Assembly (NCBI GenBank): GCA_022376925.1 | Contig: JAIOJX010000004.1 | Span: 177,907,501-177,971,500, forward strand | Origin: Tragulus kanchil | Lineage: Eukaryota; Chordata; Mammalia; Artiodactyla; Tragulidae | DNA: 64,000 nucleotides | Direction: 5' to 3' | In this document: one piece after another, positions 11,264 through 21,600 of the stretch | How positions within the stretch are numbered: position 1 is the stretch's first letter | How the letters are laid out: each line of letters begins with the position of its first letter | Program-made: the position numbers and the translations under genes | The notes under the pieces: model-generated | Told to the model about the DNA's origin: nothing | The model's database searches: none | Seen by the model: the letters and a program-made list of their open reading frames with translations, nothing else

Positions 11264-11459
11264 GTGTTGGTCGCTCAGTCGTGTCCAGCTCTTTGAGACC
11301 CATTGGACTGTAGCTGGCCAGGTTCCTCTGTCCATGGAATTTTCCCGGCAAGAATACTGGAGTGGGTTGCCATTTCCTTTTCCAGGGGATCTTCCTGACC
11401 TGGGGACTGAACCCAGGTCTTCTGCACTGCAAGCAGATTCTTTACCATCTGAGCCACCA
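11264..11459 (-). mobile_element. Second copy of Bov-tA-type SINE
   Basis: Duplicate of 10181-10375 from duplication 5; its right part is copied again at 12445-12554. Confidence 0.9.
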
Positions 11460-11737
11460 ATGTAATTAATACTGCTGTATGTTATACAAGAAAGTTCTTG
11501 AGACAGTAAACCCTAAGAGTTCTCAACACAAGAAAAACATATATTTTTTTATTTTTTGTAAAAAAATTTTGTGTCCATATGAGGTGATGGACCTTCACTA
11601 AACCTATTCTCATAATGTATAACTTCATAATGTATGCAAGTCCAATCATACTGTACACCTTAAACTTATGTAGCGCCCCATGTCAGCTACATCTCAATAG
11701 AACCAGATGAAACAACAAAAGAAACTGGGGATTCTTG

Positions 11738-11846
11738 GAACTTCCTGGTGGATCAGTGGTTAAGATACCGACAAAGGTTCAATCCTAGATTGGGGAACTA
11801 AGATCCCACATGCTGCTTGGCATCCTAAAAACTAGGGGAAAAAAAT
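11738..11846 (+). mobile_element. CHR-type SINE, short form
   Basis: GGAACTTCCTGGTGGATCAG opens a tRNA-like head, then GGTTCAATCC (B box) and GGGAACTAAGATCCCACATG, ending in an A-rich tail. Diverged, so older than the elements at 136 and 21695. Confidence 0.8.
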
Positions 11847-12129
11847 CTCAGGATCCTTCAACAAGGACTCCCCACCACACTTTGCAAAGCCCAGGGTTCA
11901 GGAGGCCAGAGCATCCAGGCTAGGCCATGCTAAAATGCTCCAAGCTCCACACCTCCCGTAAGCTCACCTCCACTCAGCAAAATCAGGTGTGAGCTGTTTC
12001 ATATTCTGCTGCTAGTAAACTACCTATATTTCCTAATGATTTTTTGTTTTTTTAAAGAAAGGGCTTCCCTGTGTAATAAAATGTTCCCCTCCCCCCACCG
12101 CCCCACATTTACTGTCCTCTATAGGCCAC

Positions 12130-12440
12130 ACCTTACTGGGTACTTAGAACAGAGGAAAGACAAATGGGGCTTACATTCCAGTAAAACAGGTAATAAGCCA
12201 ACTAAGAAATGAACAACATGATATGCAATCAACAGAGAAAATAATCCAGCAAGGGTAATGGGACTGAATCTGGAGATCCTGGAGAATGGGTTCTTCTACA
12301 GAAGGTGAGGGAAGGCTTCCAAGGAGGTCATACTTGAGTAATGAATATTGAAAACCATGTGGGGGCAGAAAGTTCTTAGAGAGAGGGAAGCACCAGTTTA
12401 AAGGCACAGCAGGAAACCACCTTGTTACGTGAAAGGCACA
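12130..12440 (-). repeat. LINE-2 3' fragment, antisense
   Basis: GGGGCTTACATTCCAGTAAA followed by a GAGGGAAGGCTTCCAAGGAG stretch and AAAGGCACAGCAGGAAACC matches the reverse strand of the conserved L2 3' end. The ORF on the minus strand here is therefore repeat-derived. Confidence 0.6.
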
Positions 12441-12444
12441 GCCC

Positions 12445-12554
12445 CAAGAATACTGGAGTGGGTTGCCATTTCCTTTTCCAGGGGATCTTCCTGACCTGGG
12501 GACTGAACCAAGGTCTTCTGCACTGCAAGCAGATTCTTTACCATCTGAGCCACC
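12445..12554 (-). mobile_element. Truncated third copy of Bov-tA SINE
   Basis: It starts abruptly at CAAGAATACTGGAGTGGG with no BovA 5' part, because duplication 6 restarts inside the element. The truncation is an artefact of the junction, not of retrotransposition. Confidence 0.85.
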
Positions 12555-12832
12555 AATGTAATTAATACTGCTGTATGTTATACAAGAAAGTTCTTGAGAC
12601 AGTAAACCCTAAGAGTTCTCAACACAAGAAAAACATATATTTTTTTATTTTTTGTAAAAAAATTTTGTGTCCATATGAGGTGATGGACCTTCACTAAACC
12701 TATTCTCATAATGTATAACTTCATAATGTATGCAAGTCCAATCATACTGTACACCTTAAACTTATGTAGCGCCCCATGTCAGCTACATCTCAATAGAACC
12801 AGATGAAACAACAAAAGAAACTGGGGATTCTT

Positions 12833-12941
12833 GGAACTTCCTGGTGGATCAGTGGTTAAGATACCGACAAAGGTTCAATCCTAGATTGGGGAACTAAGAT
12901 CCCACATGCTGCTTGGCATCCTAAAAACTAGGGGAAAAAAA
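12833..12941 (+). mobile_element. Second copy of short CHR-type SINE
   Basis: Duplicate of 11738-11846 carried by duplication 6. Confidence 0.8.
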
Positions 12942-13221
12942 TCTCAGGATCCTTCAACAAGGACTCCCCACCACACTTTGCAAAGCCCAGGGTTCAGGAG
13001 GCCAGAGCATCCAGGCTAGGCCATGCTAAAATGCTCCAAGCTCCACACCTCCCGTAAGCTCACCTCCACTCAGCAAAATCAGGTGTGAGCTGTTTCATAT
13101 TCTGCTGCTAGTAAACTACCTATATTTCCTAATGATTTTTTGTTTTTTTAAAGAAAGGGCTTCCCTGTGTAATAAAATGTTCCCCTCCCCCCACCGCCCC
13201 ACATTTACTGTCCTCTATAGG

Positions 13222-13540
13222 CCACACCTTACTTCGGGTACTTAGAACAGAGGAAAGACAAATGGGGCTTACATTCCAGTAAAACAGGTAATAAGCCAAC
13301 TAAGAAATGAACAACATGATATGCAATCAACAGAGAAAATAATCCAGCAAGGGTAATGGGACTGAATCTGGAGATCCTGGAGAATGGGTTCTTCTACAGA
13401 AGGTGAGGGAAGGCTTCCAAGGAGGTCATACTTGAGTAATGAATATTGAAAACCATGTGGGGGCAGAAAGTTCTTAGAGAGAGGGAAGAACCAGTCTAAA
13501 AGGCACAGCAGGGAAACCACCTTGTTACGTGAAAGGCACA
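13222..13540 (-). repeat. Second copy of LINE-2 fragment
   Basis: Duplicate of 12130-12440 in duplication 6. It carries a two-base insertion (ACTTCGGGTAC versus ACTGGGTAC near 13232) that lengthens the minus-strand ORF, showing how the ORFs here depend on sequence errors. Confidence 0.6.
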
Positions 13541-13541
13541 C

Positions 13542-13790
13542 AGCAGGATCTGTGCCGGTGCTGACACCAAAGCACCAGAGCGAAGTCTATAGGTAAACGG
13601 CTGGCAGAGGGGAGGGCAGGGTCCAAGGCGAACACCCGACAGCACCAGCTATCCTGTCCAGGACTTACCTGTCCTCCCACTACAATCAAAGAACCTCAGC
13701 CTCCTGCTTACCTCCTCCAGCCCACACTCCCAAACCTGGACCTTTGCTAAGGTGACTTCTGCCTCCAGAAAGGATTCTTGTTTCTTTAAA
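13542..13790. other. No recognisable feature
   Basis: First clearly single-copy stretch after duplication 6. Nothing recognised. Confidence 0.5.
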
Positions 13791-13794
13791 TAGC

Positions 13795-13975
13795 TGGCCC
13801 CCCTTATCCTTAGAAGACTGGTTCTGGGACACCACTCTCCCGCCACACACCAAATTTCAGATGTTCAAGTCCATTATACAAAATGATGGAGCAGCCTTCC
13901 GTTTCTGTGGGTTCTGCATCCGTAAACTCAAACAACCCAGGATAGGGAACCCGTGGACAGGAAGGGCCCACAGCG
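13795..13975. mobile_element. Possible Tigger-like DNA transposon remnant
   Basis: GGTTCTGGGACACCACTCTC, GATGTTCAAGTCCATTATAC and GGGTTCTGCATCCGTAAACT in this order recall the non-autonomous Tigger-type family whose consensus has 'ggttccgcatccgcgg'. No intact terminal repeats seen, so this is tentative. Confidence 0.4.
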
Positions 13976-14059
13976 CGTGCTTTCCAGCTAGCTGAGGTTC
14001 CCCACCTGGGGCTCAGCTCCTCCATGTCTTCCTGTTAGATCCAACGCCAGGATTCCTAT

Positions 14060-14290
14060 CAGCATGGAGCACTTATACACTTTTCTAAGCAAATACTGCC
14101 TGCCCACCTCCTAAGTGCCCAGTGTTATCCTGGTCTTGGGATACAGAGGTGAGCCAGACACAGGTCCTGCCCTCGAGGGAGTCAGCGTGGTCTCGCAGGG
14201 GAGGAACCACTACACAGTTTCTACACAATGGGGTAACTGGACAATAAAAGTTCATCTGACTTTGATAACTGCCTCTGACAGCAACTTCAG
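14060..14290 (-). repeat. LINE-2 3' fragment, antisense
   Basis: GGAGCACTTATACACTTTTC, AAGTGCCCAGTGTTATCCTG, GGGATACAGAGGTGAGCCAG and CAGGTCCTGCCCTCGAGGGA follow the reverse-strand L2 order (last conserved block, 'ctgccctcatggagc'-like). Confidence 0.6.
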
Positions 14291-14984
14291 TCTTTTGTGG
14301 GTGATGTCATCTGCCCAGATTAGCCTGAAAATGCAAGAGCCCAGTGACCCCGCTTCCCAGAATGCCCAGAAGTCTGGCTGAAGACGGCTGCTCCTCAAGA
14401 GTCCTGATTTGGACAGTAACTCACCCTACTCAAGGATCAAGCCTCCACTTCTGAGCCTGGCTCTTACAAGCCTGCCCTGCTGGTGGCCTTCATTTACATC
14501 TCCATCTTCTCTACCATGCCTCTCCAGACAAACCTTCACTTCCTGTTACCAGAACCCACTGTCTCCTGCCTTTTCTCTGGTTCATAAAAGACACTCAATA
14601 AATGCTTGTGAATACAAAGAAATAAAGAAGATGTCTGTCCACATGTCCCTGGGCTGACTGGAGTCTCCTATGGAAGTCTTCCAGACAGCATATCACACCC
14701 TGCTCAGAAGTCCTGGTCTTCACTGTCCACCCTGTCCATACACTGTCATCTAAGAGGATTTTACCATTATTCCTAGTACTATTAAATTAAGTCGTTGTCT
14801 TGAATATCATGAGCACGTTAAAAATAATAGCCCTAACTCTATAAACTATGATCAAGAAGTCAGTCAGAGAATGTAACAATCGTAAACCAGGATTTACCGT
14901 GACACCTAAGTTCTGTCCTCTTCAAAGCAGTTATCTAGAGAGGTTATGCGCTTATTCCAGCAACTCCCCTGGCTCAAATAGTTT
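14291..14984. other. No firm feature
   Basis: Mixed unassigned DNA. ACACTCAATAAATGCTTGTG near 14591 resembles the extreme 3' end of an L2 or MIR element, but too little is left to define it. Confidence 0.4.
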
Positions 14985-14994
14985 GCATGCATGC

Positions 14995-15198
14995 TCAGTT
15001 GCTCACCTGTGTCTAACTCTTTACGGTCCCATGAACTGTAGCCTGCCAGGCTCCTCTGTCCATGAGATTGCCCAGGCAAGAATACTGGAGTGGGCTGCCA
15101 TTTCCTCCTCCATAGGATATTCCAAACCCAGGGAGCGAACCCATGTCTCCTGTGCTGGCAGGTGGGTTCTTCACCATTGAGCCACCACGGAAGCCCGA
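14995..15198 (-). mobile_element. Bov-tA-type SINE, reverse
   Basis: TGTAGCCTGCCAGGCTCCTC and AGAATACTGGAGTGGGCTGC mark the BovA body; the reversed tRNA-like head ends at 15198. GCATGCATGC flanks it at 14985-14994 and 15199-15208, a plausible target-site duplication. Beyond it, the two outer flanks are similar to each other (see findings). Confidence 0.9.
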
Positions 15199-15209
15199 GC
15201 ATGCATGCA

Positions 15210-16022
15210 CACTTATTCTAGTAACACTTTCTCGGCTCATAGAGTTTTGGAACCACTCTTTCAGGCTGCACCAGTGCTAGGGCATTGTTTTCATTATCTG
15301 CTTTACCGATGTTCTGAAAGCAATGCTGATCTGAATGTGTAAATTCTAGAGGACTGGCTTGGAAAGAAATGATGCAGTCACATGGTGGGTTCTTTCCTGA
15401 CACTGCTTTGCACACAGTAGGTCTGCAGCTCTGTCACTGAACACTCAAGGCCCCCGTGTCTGGAGCCTGGCTCTGCCTCCAGCACTCGCCAGCTCAGGCT
15501 TACGCAGGTTAGAAAAGGAAGTTGGCTGGATGATGCCAGGTTCCTTACAGCCCTAACATTTTATGATGATTTTAGAGAATTAGTAAAATCCAATTTCAAT
15601 CAAATAATCTGGGAACGACTATGCAGAACAGTATGAAGAAATAACCTCTATTTTCTCATTGTTAGCTACCGAAAGGTGCCAATACTACAGTTACAGAAGA
15701 TATAGACGCAATGAAGGAAATGCTCCCAAGGTCAGAAGGAATTCCCAGAGTATGGTAATGGGCTCAGAAGGGATATGTGTAGGATACACCCCGTTTGGGG
15801 GCAAGGCTTTTGCCCCTGTGACCAAAGATACTGAAACGACAGAGAAAGCAAAGTCATACACTGGGCACCGCCTGAATTAGCAGCTGTTTTAGAAGCACAG
15901 AAATCCACACACTGAGGGCTCATGTTGTACCTAAATCTCCAACTTGAGACTAACAGCAACTCAGAGAAATCAGGATAACTTCGACTTCTGTCTTTTAAGG
16001 AGGAGGTGGTAAACAGAACTAG
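15210..16022. other. No recognisable feature
   Basis: Unassigned DNA of duplication unit 7; copy at 16287-17101. The ORFs on both strands are not recognised as genes and change length between the copies. Confidence 0.5.
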
Positions 16023-16078
16023 GATTCCATGAACTGTCATCCAGGTCTCTGTCCATGAGATTGCTCCGGGCTAAGAAT

Positions 16079-16275
16079 GCTCACTGTGTCTAACTCTTTA
16101 CGGTCCCATGAACTGTAGCCTGCCAGGCTCCTCTGTCCATGAGATTGCCCAGGCAAGAATACTGGAGTGGGCTGCCATTTCCTCCTCCATAGGATATTCC
16201 AAACCCAGGGAGCGAACCCATGTCTCCTGTGCTGGCAGGTGGGTTCTTCACCATTGAGCCACCACGGAAGCCCGA
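16079..16275 (-). mobile_element. Second copy of Bov-tA-type SINE, 5'-clipped by the junction
   Basis: Duplicate of the element at 14995-15198. Only its right-hand GCATGCATGC (16276-16285) is present; the left flank is missing because the unit restarts inside the element. Confidence 0.88.
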
Positions 16276-17375
16276 GCATGCATGCACACTTATTCTAGTA
16301 ACACTTTCTCGGCTCATAGAGTTTTGGAACCACTCTTTCAGGCTGCACCAGTGCTAGGGCATTGTTTTCATTATCTGCTTTACCGATGTTCTGAAAGCAA
16401 TGCTGATCTGAATGTGTAAATTCTAGAGGACTGGCTTGGAAAGAAATGATGCAGTCACATGGTGGGTTCTTTCCTGACACTGCTTTGCACACAGTAGGTC
16501 TGCAGCTCTGTCACTGAACACTCAAGGCCCCCGTGTCTGGAGCCTGGCTCTGCCTCCAGCACTCGCCAGCTCAGGCTTACGCAGGTTAGAAAAGGAAGTT
16601 GGCTGGATGATGCCAGGTTCCTTACAGCCCTAACATTTTATGATGATTTTAGAGAATTAGTAAAATCCAATTTCAATCAAATAATCTGGGAACGACTATG
16701 CAGAACAGTATGAAGAAATAACCTCTATTTTCTCATTGTTAGCTACCGAAAGGTGCCAATACTACAGTTACAGAAGATATAGACGCAATGAAGGAAATGC
16801 TCCCAAGGTCAGAAGGAATTCCCAGAGTATGGTAATGGGCTCAGAAGGGATATGTGTAGGATACACCCCGTTTGGGGGCAAGGCTTTTGCCCCTGTGACC
16901 AAAGATACTGAAACGACAGAGAAAGCAAAGTCATACACTGGGCACCGCCCTGAATTAGCAGCTGTTTTAGAAGCACAGAAATCCACACACTGAGGGCTCA
17001 TGTTGTACCTAAATCTCCAACTTGAGACTAACAGCAACTCAGAGAAATCAGGATAACTTCGACTTCTGTCTTTTAAGGAGGAGGTGGTAAACAGAACTAG
17101 GCTTCAATGGCATACACAGGTTTTCTTATCGTCTTTTCATCTGAATATCTCAGAAGGCAGCAATCTAATAACGCACCATGACTTCAAGTTTAATAAGTAA
17201 ATTTTTTCTTGTGGTTTGGCTCCTTGTCTATTTTTTTACTGAAGTATTCTAACTCAGAGCAAGAGAGACTTATTTTCTCAAAATTTTTTAGCTTATAATA
17301 ACAACTCACCCCCAAGATATCACCAAATGGTCCCTTTCCTACATGCAATAAATATTTATTTTACAACATCCTTGT

Positions 17376-17640
17376 TCATTCAACAAATATTTGAGCGCAT
17401 AAATGTGTCAGGCACTGAGGACACAGCAGTAAGAAAAGAAACAAGCTAATGACACTTAGTCCTGCCCCCGTGAAGCGAATGGTGCAGCTGGGGAAGGAGA
17501 TAGTCAGGAGCAATACAAGAACGTCCACCGAGGCTGCATTAAGTGCTGCAAGGGGTCCAGATACCACGGGCCCACGTGGTATGGGCACAAACCAGGCGCG
17601 GGGAAAGACAAGGGGAGAGGGAAGTTCCTGAGGAGGTCAC
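17376..17640 (-). repeat. LINE-2 3' fragment, antisense
   Basis: TTCATTCAACAAATATTTGA, GTCAGGCACTGAGGACACAG, TAGTCCTGCCCCCGTGAAGC and GAAGTTCCTGAGGAGGTCAC reproduce the reverse L2 3' order very clearly. The small ORFs over it are not genes. Confidence 0.75.
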
Positions 17641-17662
17641 AATTAAATTAAACAGAGACTAG

Positions 17663-17835
17663 AGACTTCCCTGGTGGTCCAGTGGCTAGGACTCTGTACT
17701 TCCAACACACAGGGCCTGGGTTCAGTCCCCAGTCAGGGAACTGGATCACACACACTGCAACTAAAGATTCCAGGTGTTGCAACTCAAACCTAGTGCAGTC
17801 AAATAAATAAATATTAAAAGAGAGAAAAAAAAAAA
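17663..17835 (+). mobile_element. CHR-type SINE
   Basis: GACTTCCCTGGTGGTCCAGT head, GGTTCAGTCC B box, CAGTCAGGGAACTGGATCAC, then AAATAAATAAATATTAAAAG and a poly-A run. Moderately diverged. Confidence 0.85.
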
Positions 17836-18700
17836 CTCAAAAAACTATGAAGCAACTATTTAAAAAAAACAGCCTGAGAGTAATGGAAAAACGACTAAAC
17901 TCGGGGCTTGGTGGGGGAGGGAGGGTGCCTGCAAGCAGCGGGAGCCATGCCAGCCAGGCCTGTGTAGCAGGAAGAAACCTGGCTGCCAAGGAACCGAAAT
18001 AAGGCCTGAGTGGCCGGGTCACGAAGGCAGAAGAAGTGAAGTGTGAGGTGACACTGAGCTGGTCCACAGGCCCTGCAGGTCCTGTGAATGATTTTTTTCC
18101 CCTTGGAGCATGGAAATCCACTGCTGAGATCAGGTTTCTGTCGCACAGCAGGCCCTGGCTGTGTGGGAGGGCGCGCACAGAAGAGGAGCTGGGACGCAGG
18201 CCCCGCATGTCCTGCGGCTTCTGCCGGCCTCTCCAGGATGGGTCACAGCTCCCGGTGGAGACAGAGGGGCTCTAACAAAAAGAATCATTAACTAAGTATA
18301 AAGCTATTAACTAGTCACTGAAAAGTCAAACAGAAAGAGCCAGCGAGGACTTAAGCACCAAAGAGTAGCAGCGGTCCTGGGGCTGGGGCTGGGCAGGGGC
18401 TCTGGTAGTGTGCCAAGATCTGGGGGGAGGGGGTGCAGTTCCAGGAAGCGGGTCCTGCAAGTGTTGGAAACACTGGAAAATGGATTCAGCTGCTGTGGCT
18501 GGGGCAGAACCCTGTTGCTCAAGTGAGCCTCCTGGGAAGAGGAAGCAGACAGGAAGAAGCAAGTTCCTCCTTCCATCTCTAGCCCTGCAGACCGCCTCTC
18601 ACAGCCCTGTTGGCACAGCCTCACAAAGAGCAAGGTGGAAGCAGACATGAGCTTAGTAGAATCTGTTTTCATATCACAAAACAGAGTACAGAAGGGTGGG
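17836..18700. other. No recognisable feature
   Basis: GC-moderate unassigned DNA, partly inside duplication 8. The 150-codon minus-strand ORF (18307-18759) is intact in both copies, but its translation is low in recognisable domains and runs into the CA repeat. I do not call it a gene. Confidence 0.45.
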
Positions 18701-18705
18701 CTTGG

Positions 18706-18822
18706 AGCTGAGAAACAGAAGCTTAATGAACTGGAAAAATCACACTCACACACACACACACACAGCTGAGAAACAGAAGCTTAATGAACTAGAAAAATCA
18801 CACACACACACAAGCGCGTGCG
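18706..18822. repeat. 58-bp tandem repeat with embedded CA microsatellite (two units)
   Basis: AGCTGAGAAACAGAAGCTTA occurs at 18706 and again at 18764, each time followed by AATGAACT(G/A)GAAAAATCACAC and a CA run. The local duplication probably arose by slippage or unequal exchange at the CA run. It recurs at 19803-19919 within duplication 8. Confidence 0.85.
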
Positions 18823-18824
18823 CA

Positions 18825-19105
18825 CGTCCAGAAGAACTTTCACCCGCCCATTCTTTTCCAACATGGCCACATGACTCAGGAATCAAACATCAAATCTAGG
18901 ACACCGGTGACTGGAGCCACACCAACACTGCAGGTACCTCTCACTGCTGCCGCCGGTGAAAATGACAAGGAATGCCAAGTCTCCACAAGTTGGAAGGTGC
19001 ATCTGTATTTCTAAGATGTTAAAAGGCAGAGAAAAGATGTCTATCTCAGAATTGACAAAACAGCTAAATATTCTTTAGCAATGTGTCAAATGTAATCAAA
19101 ACAAG
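18825..19105. other. No recognisable feature
   Basis: Unassigned DNA at the end of duplication unit 8; copy at 19922-20202. Confidence 0.5.
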
Positions 19106-19802
19106 GCCATGCGGGTCACGAAGGCAGAAGAAGTGAAGTGTGAGGTGACACTGAGCTGGTCCACAGGCCCTGCAGGTCCTGTGAATGATTTTTTTCCCCT
19201 TGGAGCATGGAAATCCACTGCTGAGATCAGGTTTCTGTCGCACAGCAGGCCCTGGCTGTGTGGGAGGGCGCGCACAGAAGAGGAGCTGGGACGCAGGCCC
19301 CGCATGTCCTGCGGCTTCTGCCGGCCTCTCCAGGATGGGTCACAGCTCCCGGTGGAGACAGAGGGGCTCTAACAAAAAGAATCATTAACTAAGTATAAAG
19401 CTATTAACTAGTCACTGAAAAGTCAAACAGAAAGAGCCAGCGAGGACTTAAGCACCAAAGAGTAGCAGCGGTCCTGGGGCTGGGGCTGGGCAGGGGCTCT
19501 GGTAGTGTGCCAAGATCTGGGGGGAGGGGGTGCAGTTCCAGGAAGCGGGTCCTGCAAGTGTTGGAAACACTGGAAAATGGATTCAGCTGCTGTGGCTGGG
19601 GCAGAACCCTGTTGCTCAAGTGAGCCTCCTGGGAAGAGGAAGCAGACAGGAAGAAGCAAGTTCCTCCTTCCATCTCTAGCCCTGCAGACCGCCTCTCACA
19701 GCCCTGTTGGCACAGCCTCACAAAGAGCAAGGTGGAAGCAGACATGAGCTTAGTAGAATCTGTTTTCATATCACAAAACAGAGTACAGAAGGGTGGGCTT
19801 GG

Positions 19803-19919
19803 AGCTGAGAAACAGAAGCTTAATGAACTGGAAAAATCACACTCACACACACACACACACAGCTGAGAAACAGAAGCTTAATGAACTAGAAAAATCACAC
19901 ACACACACAAGCGCGTGCG
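19803..19919. repeat. Second copy of the 58-bp/CA repeat
   Basis: Same locus as 18706-18822, repeated by duplication 8 with unchanged repeat number. Confidence 0.85.
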
Positions 19920-20289
19920 CACGTCCAGAAGAACTTTCACCCGCCCATTCTTTTCCAACATGGCCACATGACTCAGGAATCAAACATCAAATCTAGGACA
20001 CCGGTGACTGGAGCCACACCAACACTGCAGGTACCTCTCACTGCTGCCGCCGGTGAAAATGACAAGGAATGCCAAGTCTCCACAAGTTGGAAGGTGCATC
20101 TGTATTTCTAAGATGTTAAAAGGCAGAGAAAAGATGTCTATCTCAGAATTGACAAAACAGCTAAATATTCTTTAGCAATGTGTCAAATGTAATCAAAACA
20201 AGTCACTTCTGTAGAAAATTATTAACTAAAAAAGCATTCAAATAAAAGGAAAATCCTGAAAACCGGGAGCTTCAAAGGAATCTGCCTTC

Positions 20290-20690
20290 TCAGTTCTTTT
20301 GTTTCTAACTTTATTTTGAGGTCACTGGAGATTCACATGCAGTTTTAAGAGATGATGCAGATCCTCTATACTCTTCACTCCGTCTCCTCCAAAGGGAAAT
20401 CTTGCATAACTGTGGCACAGTATGACAACTGTATCAATGGAAACTGCCATTCAGATTATTAAGACTTTGCCAGCTTTATAATGTACTCAGCAGTGCGTAC
20501 ATCTACTTCTGTGCAACTTGTCGAATGTGCATTCAAGCCACCACCCAAGACATAATGGTCAAGACACAGTGCTGTTCCATTACAGGCGTCCCTTGGGCTG
20601 TTTTTTAGAGCCACAGCTACCTCCCTCCCTGACCAATACCTACTGAGGTTATTTTTAAAGGGAAAGACCTTCCATGTCATTTTATCATTT
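20290..20690 (-). repeat. Probable antisense LINE-1 3' UTR fragment
   Basis: GGCACAGTATGACAACTGTA, GACACAGTGCTGTTCCATTA and the flanking CC-rich stretch resemble reversed old L1 3' UTR sequence. Diverged; tentative. Confidence 0.4.
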
Positions 20691-20914
20691 GTCATATTAA
20701 TTGGGAATTCTTATTTTTTACATATTCAAGTGTGATTAAAAAACAAGATATCTCAGTTGGTTTGCTATTGATCAGCTATTCCTATCTGCAAGGCAAAACA
20801 GACAAAGACCTCTTCAATTACAGATGTCTTACTCTTCAAGTAATAAGAATAAGATGTCCTCTGCTCTCCTAGCCCCAGGCATGCACTTCCAAGATCTCAG
20901 CATCACCCCTGCAA

Positions 20915-21135
20915 GTGTGAGCCGCTGCTGCGGTCACCAAGACTGTCTGTCGGTGGCCTCTACTGCGGCCACCGTGACGGTCAGGCTTGTAGCCTCTTAC
21001 TGTTGTCACCGTGACTGTTGGTAGCCTGATTGTGTCTCCCACAGTCAACGTCGAATGTCAGCTGCTGCTGCTGTCACTGATGACTGCTGGTAGCTTTTGC
21101 TATTGCCACTGTGACTGTCGGTAGCCTGACTATGC
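20915..21135. repeat. Degenerate minisatellite, about 6 units of 32-36 bp
   Basis: A unit centred on (C/G)CCACCGTGACTGTCGGTAGCC recurs with changes: GGTCACCAAGACTGTCTGTC at 20932, GGCCACCGTGACGGTCAGGC at 20967, TGTCACCGTGACTGTTGGTA at 21004, CTGTCACTGATGACTGCTGG at 21072 and GCCACTGTGACTGTCGGTAG at 21104. One unit (about 21025-21060) is strongly diverged. The ORFs across it simply translate the repeat. Confidence 0.8.
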
Positions 21136-21475
21136 CTCTCATGATCCAGTCTTGCTACCCTCTGAAATGTTTTTCGCAGAGCAGCCGGAATGAACTCTAT
21201 AAAAATAACACCCAAACATGTCATCTGCTTTCCTATGGCCTCTCCTGGGCCTTTGGGGCCGGGCTTTATCTCCTTATTAGCCTGCCATTTCGAGGCCCCA
21301 CTCACTCACTGGGCTCTCCAGGTCCAGGCCACGAAGCCACTTGTCACAGCTCTTCTCAGGGCCACTCATCCCCTTCTGACTCAGGGTGCTCCCTCCTCAG
21401 CAAAAATCGCCCTGATGGCTCTTCACTGTGGATTTTACAACCCTTCACCTTGCGGGCAATCATTTTGGGGAGAGG
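21136..21475. other. No recognisable feature
   Basis: Unassigned DNA between the minisatellite and an L1 scrap. A 127-codon plus-strand ORF crosses it but is not recognised. Confidence 0.45.
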
Positions 21476-21600
21476 TGAAATACACATAGCATAAAATTCA
21501 CCATTTTGAAGTATATAGTTCAGCGACATTAAGTACTTTATTCAATTTTAATGCAAGTTCACTACTCTCTAGATGCGTCAGGCACTTAAGTACATAACCA
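21475..21600 (-). repeat. Antisense LINE-1 3' UTR fragment
   Basis: CATAAAATTCACCATTTTGA then AGTATATAGTTCAGCGACAT and TTAAGTACTTTATTCAATTT is the classic reversed L1 3' UTR start. Confidence 0.65.

Larger units (their letters stand above)
9328..11496. repeat. Tandem direct duplication 5 (unit about 1089 bp)
   Basis: Unit one is 9328-10415 and unit two 10416-11496, with the boundary at ACAAGAAAG. Differences cluster at the junction: just before it, ATACTTTTGCTGGTATG versus ATACTGCTGTATG at 11471; just after it, GGGGGCGCTGGG versus GGGGGCGCGCTGGG and TCAGGGCTCC versus TCAGGGGCTCC. The first 400 bp overlap duplication 4 and so exist three times. Confidence 0.94.
11349..13541. repeat. Tandem direct duplication 6 (unit about 1096 bp)
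   Basis: Unit one is 11349-12442 and unit two about 12443-13541. The restart cuts into the middle of a Bov-tA SINE. Differences are again near the end of unit one: GCACCAGTTTAAAGGCACAG versus GAACCAGTCTAAAAGGCACA, and CAGCAGGAAACC versus CAGCAGGGAAACC. The stretch 11349-11496 is shared with duplication 5. Confidence 0.93.
15003..17101. repeat. Tandem direct duplication 7 (unit about 1077 bp)
   Basis: Unit one is about 15003-16022 and unit two 16079-17101. Between them, 16023-16078 is an error-rich copy of 15028-15086 (the Bov-tA body, still readable as CATGAACTGT then CTCTGTCCATGAGATTGC). So this part of the SINE is present three times, once badly garbled. One indel near the end of unit one: CACCGCCTGAATT versus CACCGCCCTGAATT. 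Confidence 0.94.
18014..20202. repeat. Tandem direct duplication 8 (unit about 1097 bp)
   Basis: Unit one is about 18014-19105 and unit two 19106-20202. The junction is at AATCAAAACAAG, followed by GCCATGCGGGTCACG where the clean sequence has TGGCCGGGTCACG. Even the CA microsatellite keeps the same length in both copies, which argues that both are readings of a single locus. Confidence 0.94.

Noticed and set aside
12061..12080. GGGCTTCCCTGTGTAATAAA as a possible truncated CHR SINE
   Set aside because: Only about 11 bases match the head, with no B box or tail afterwards.
18307..18759. 150-codon minus-strand ORF, intact in two copies
   Set aside because: Low-complexity, S/P/L/C-rich translation that starts in the CA repeat; intactness in both copies reflects near identity, not selection.
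20824..21024. Cysteine-rich 66-codon ORF
   Set aside because: Its cysteines come from translating the minisatellite units.
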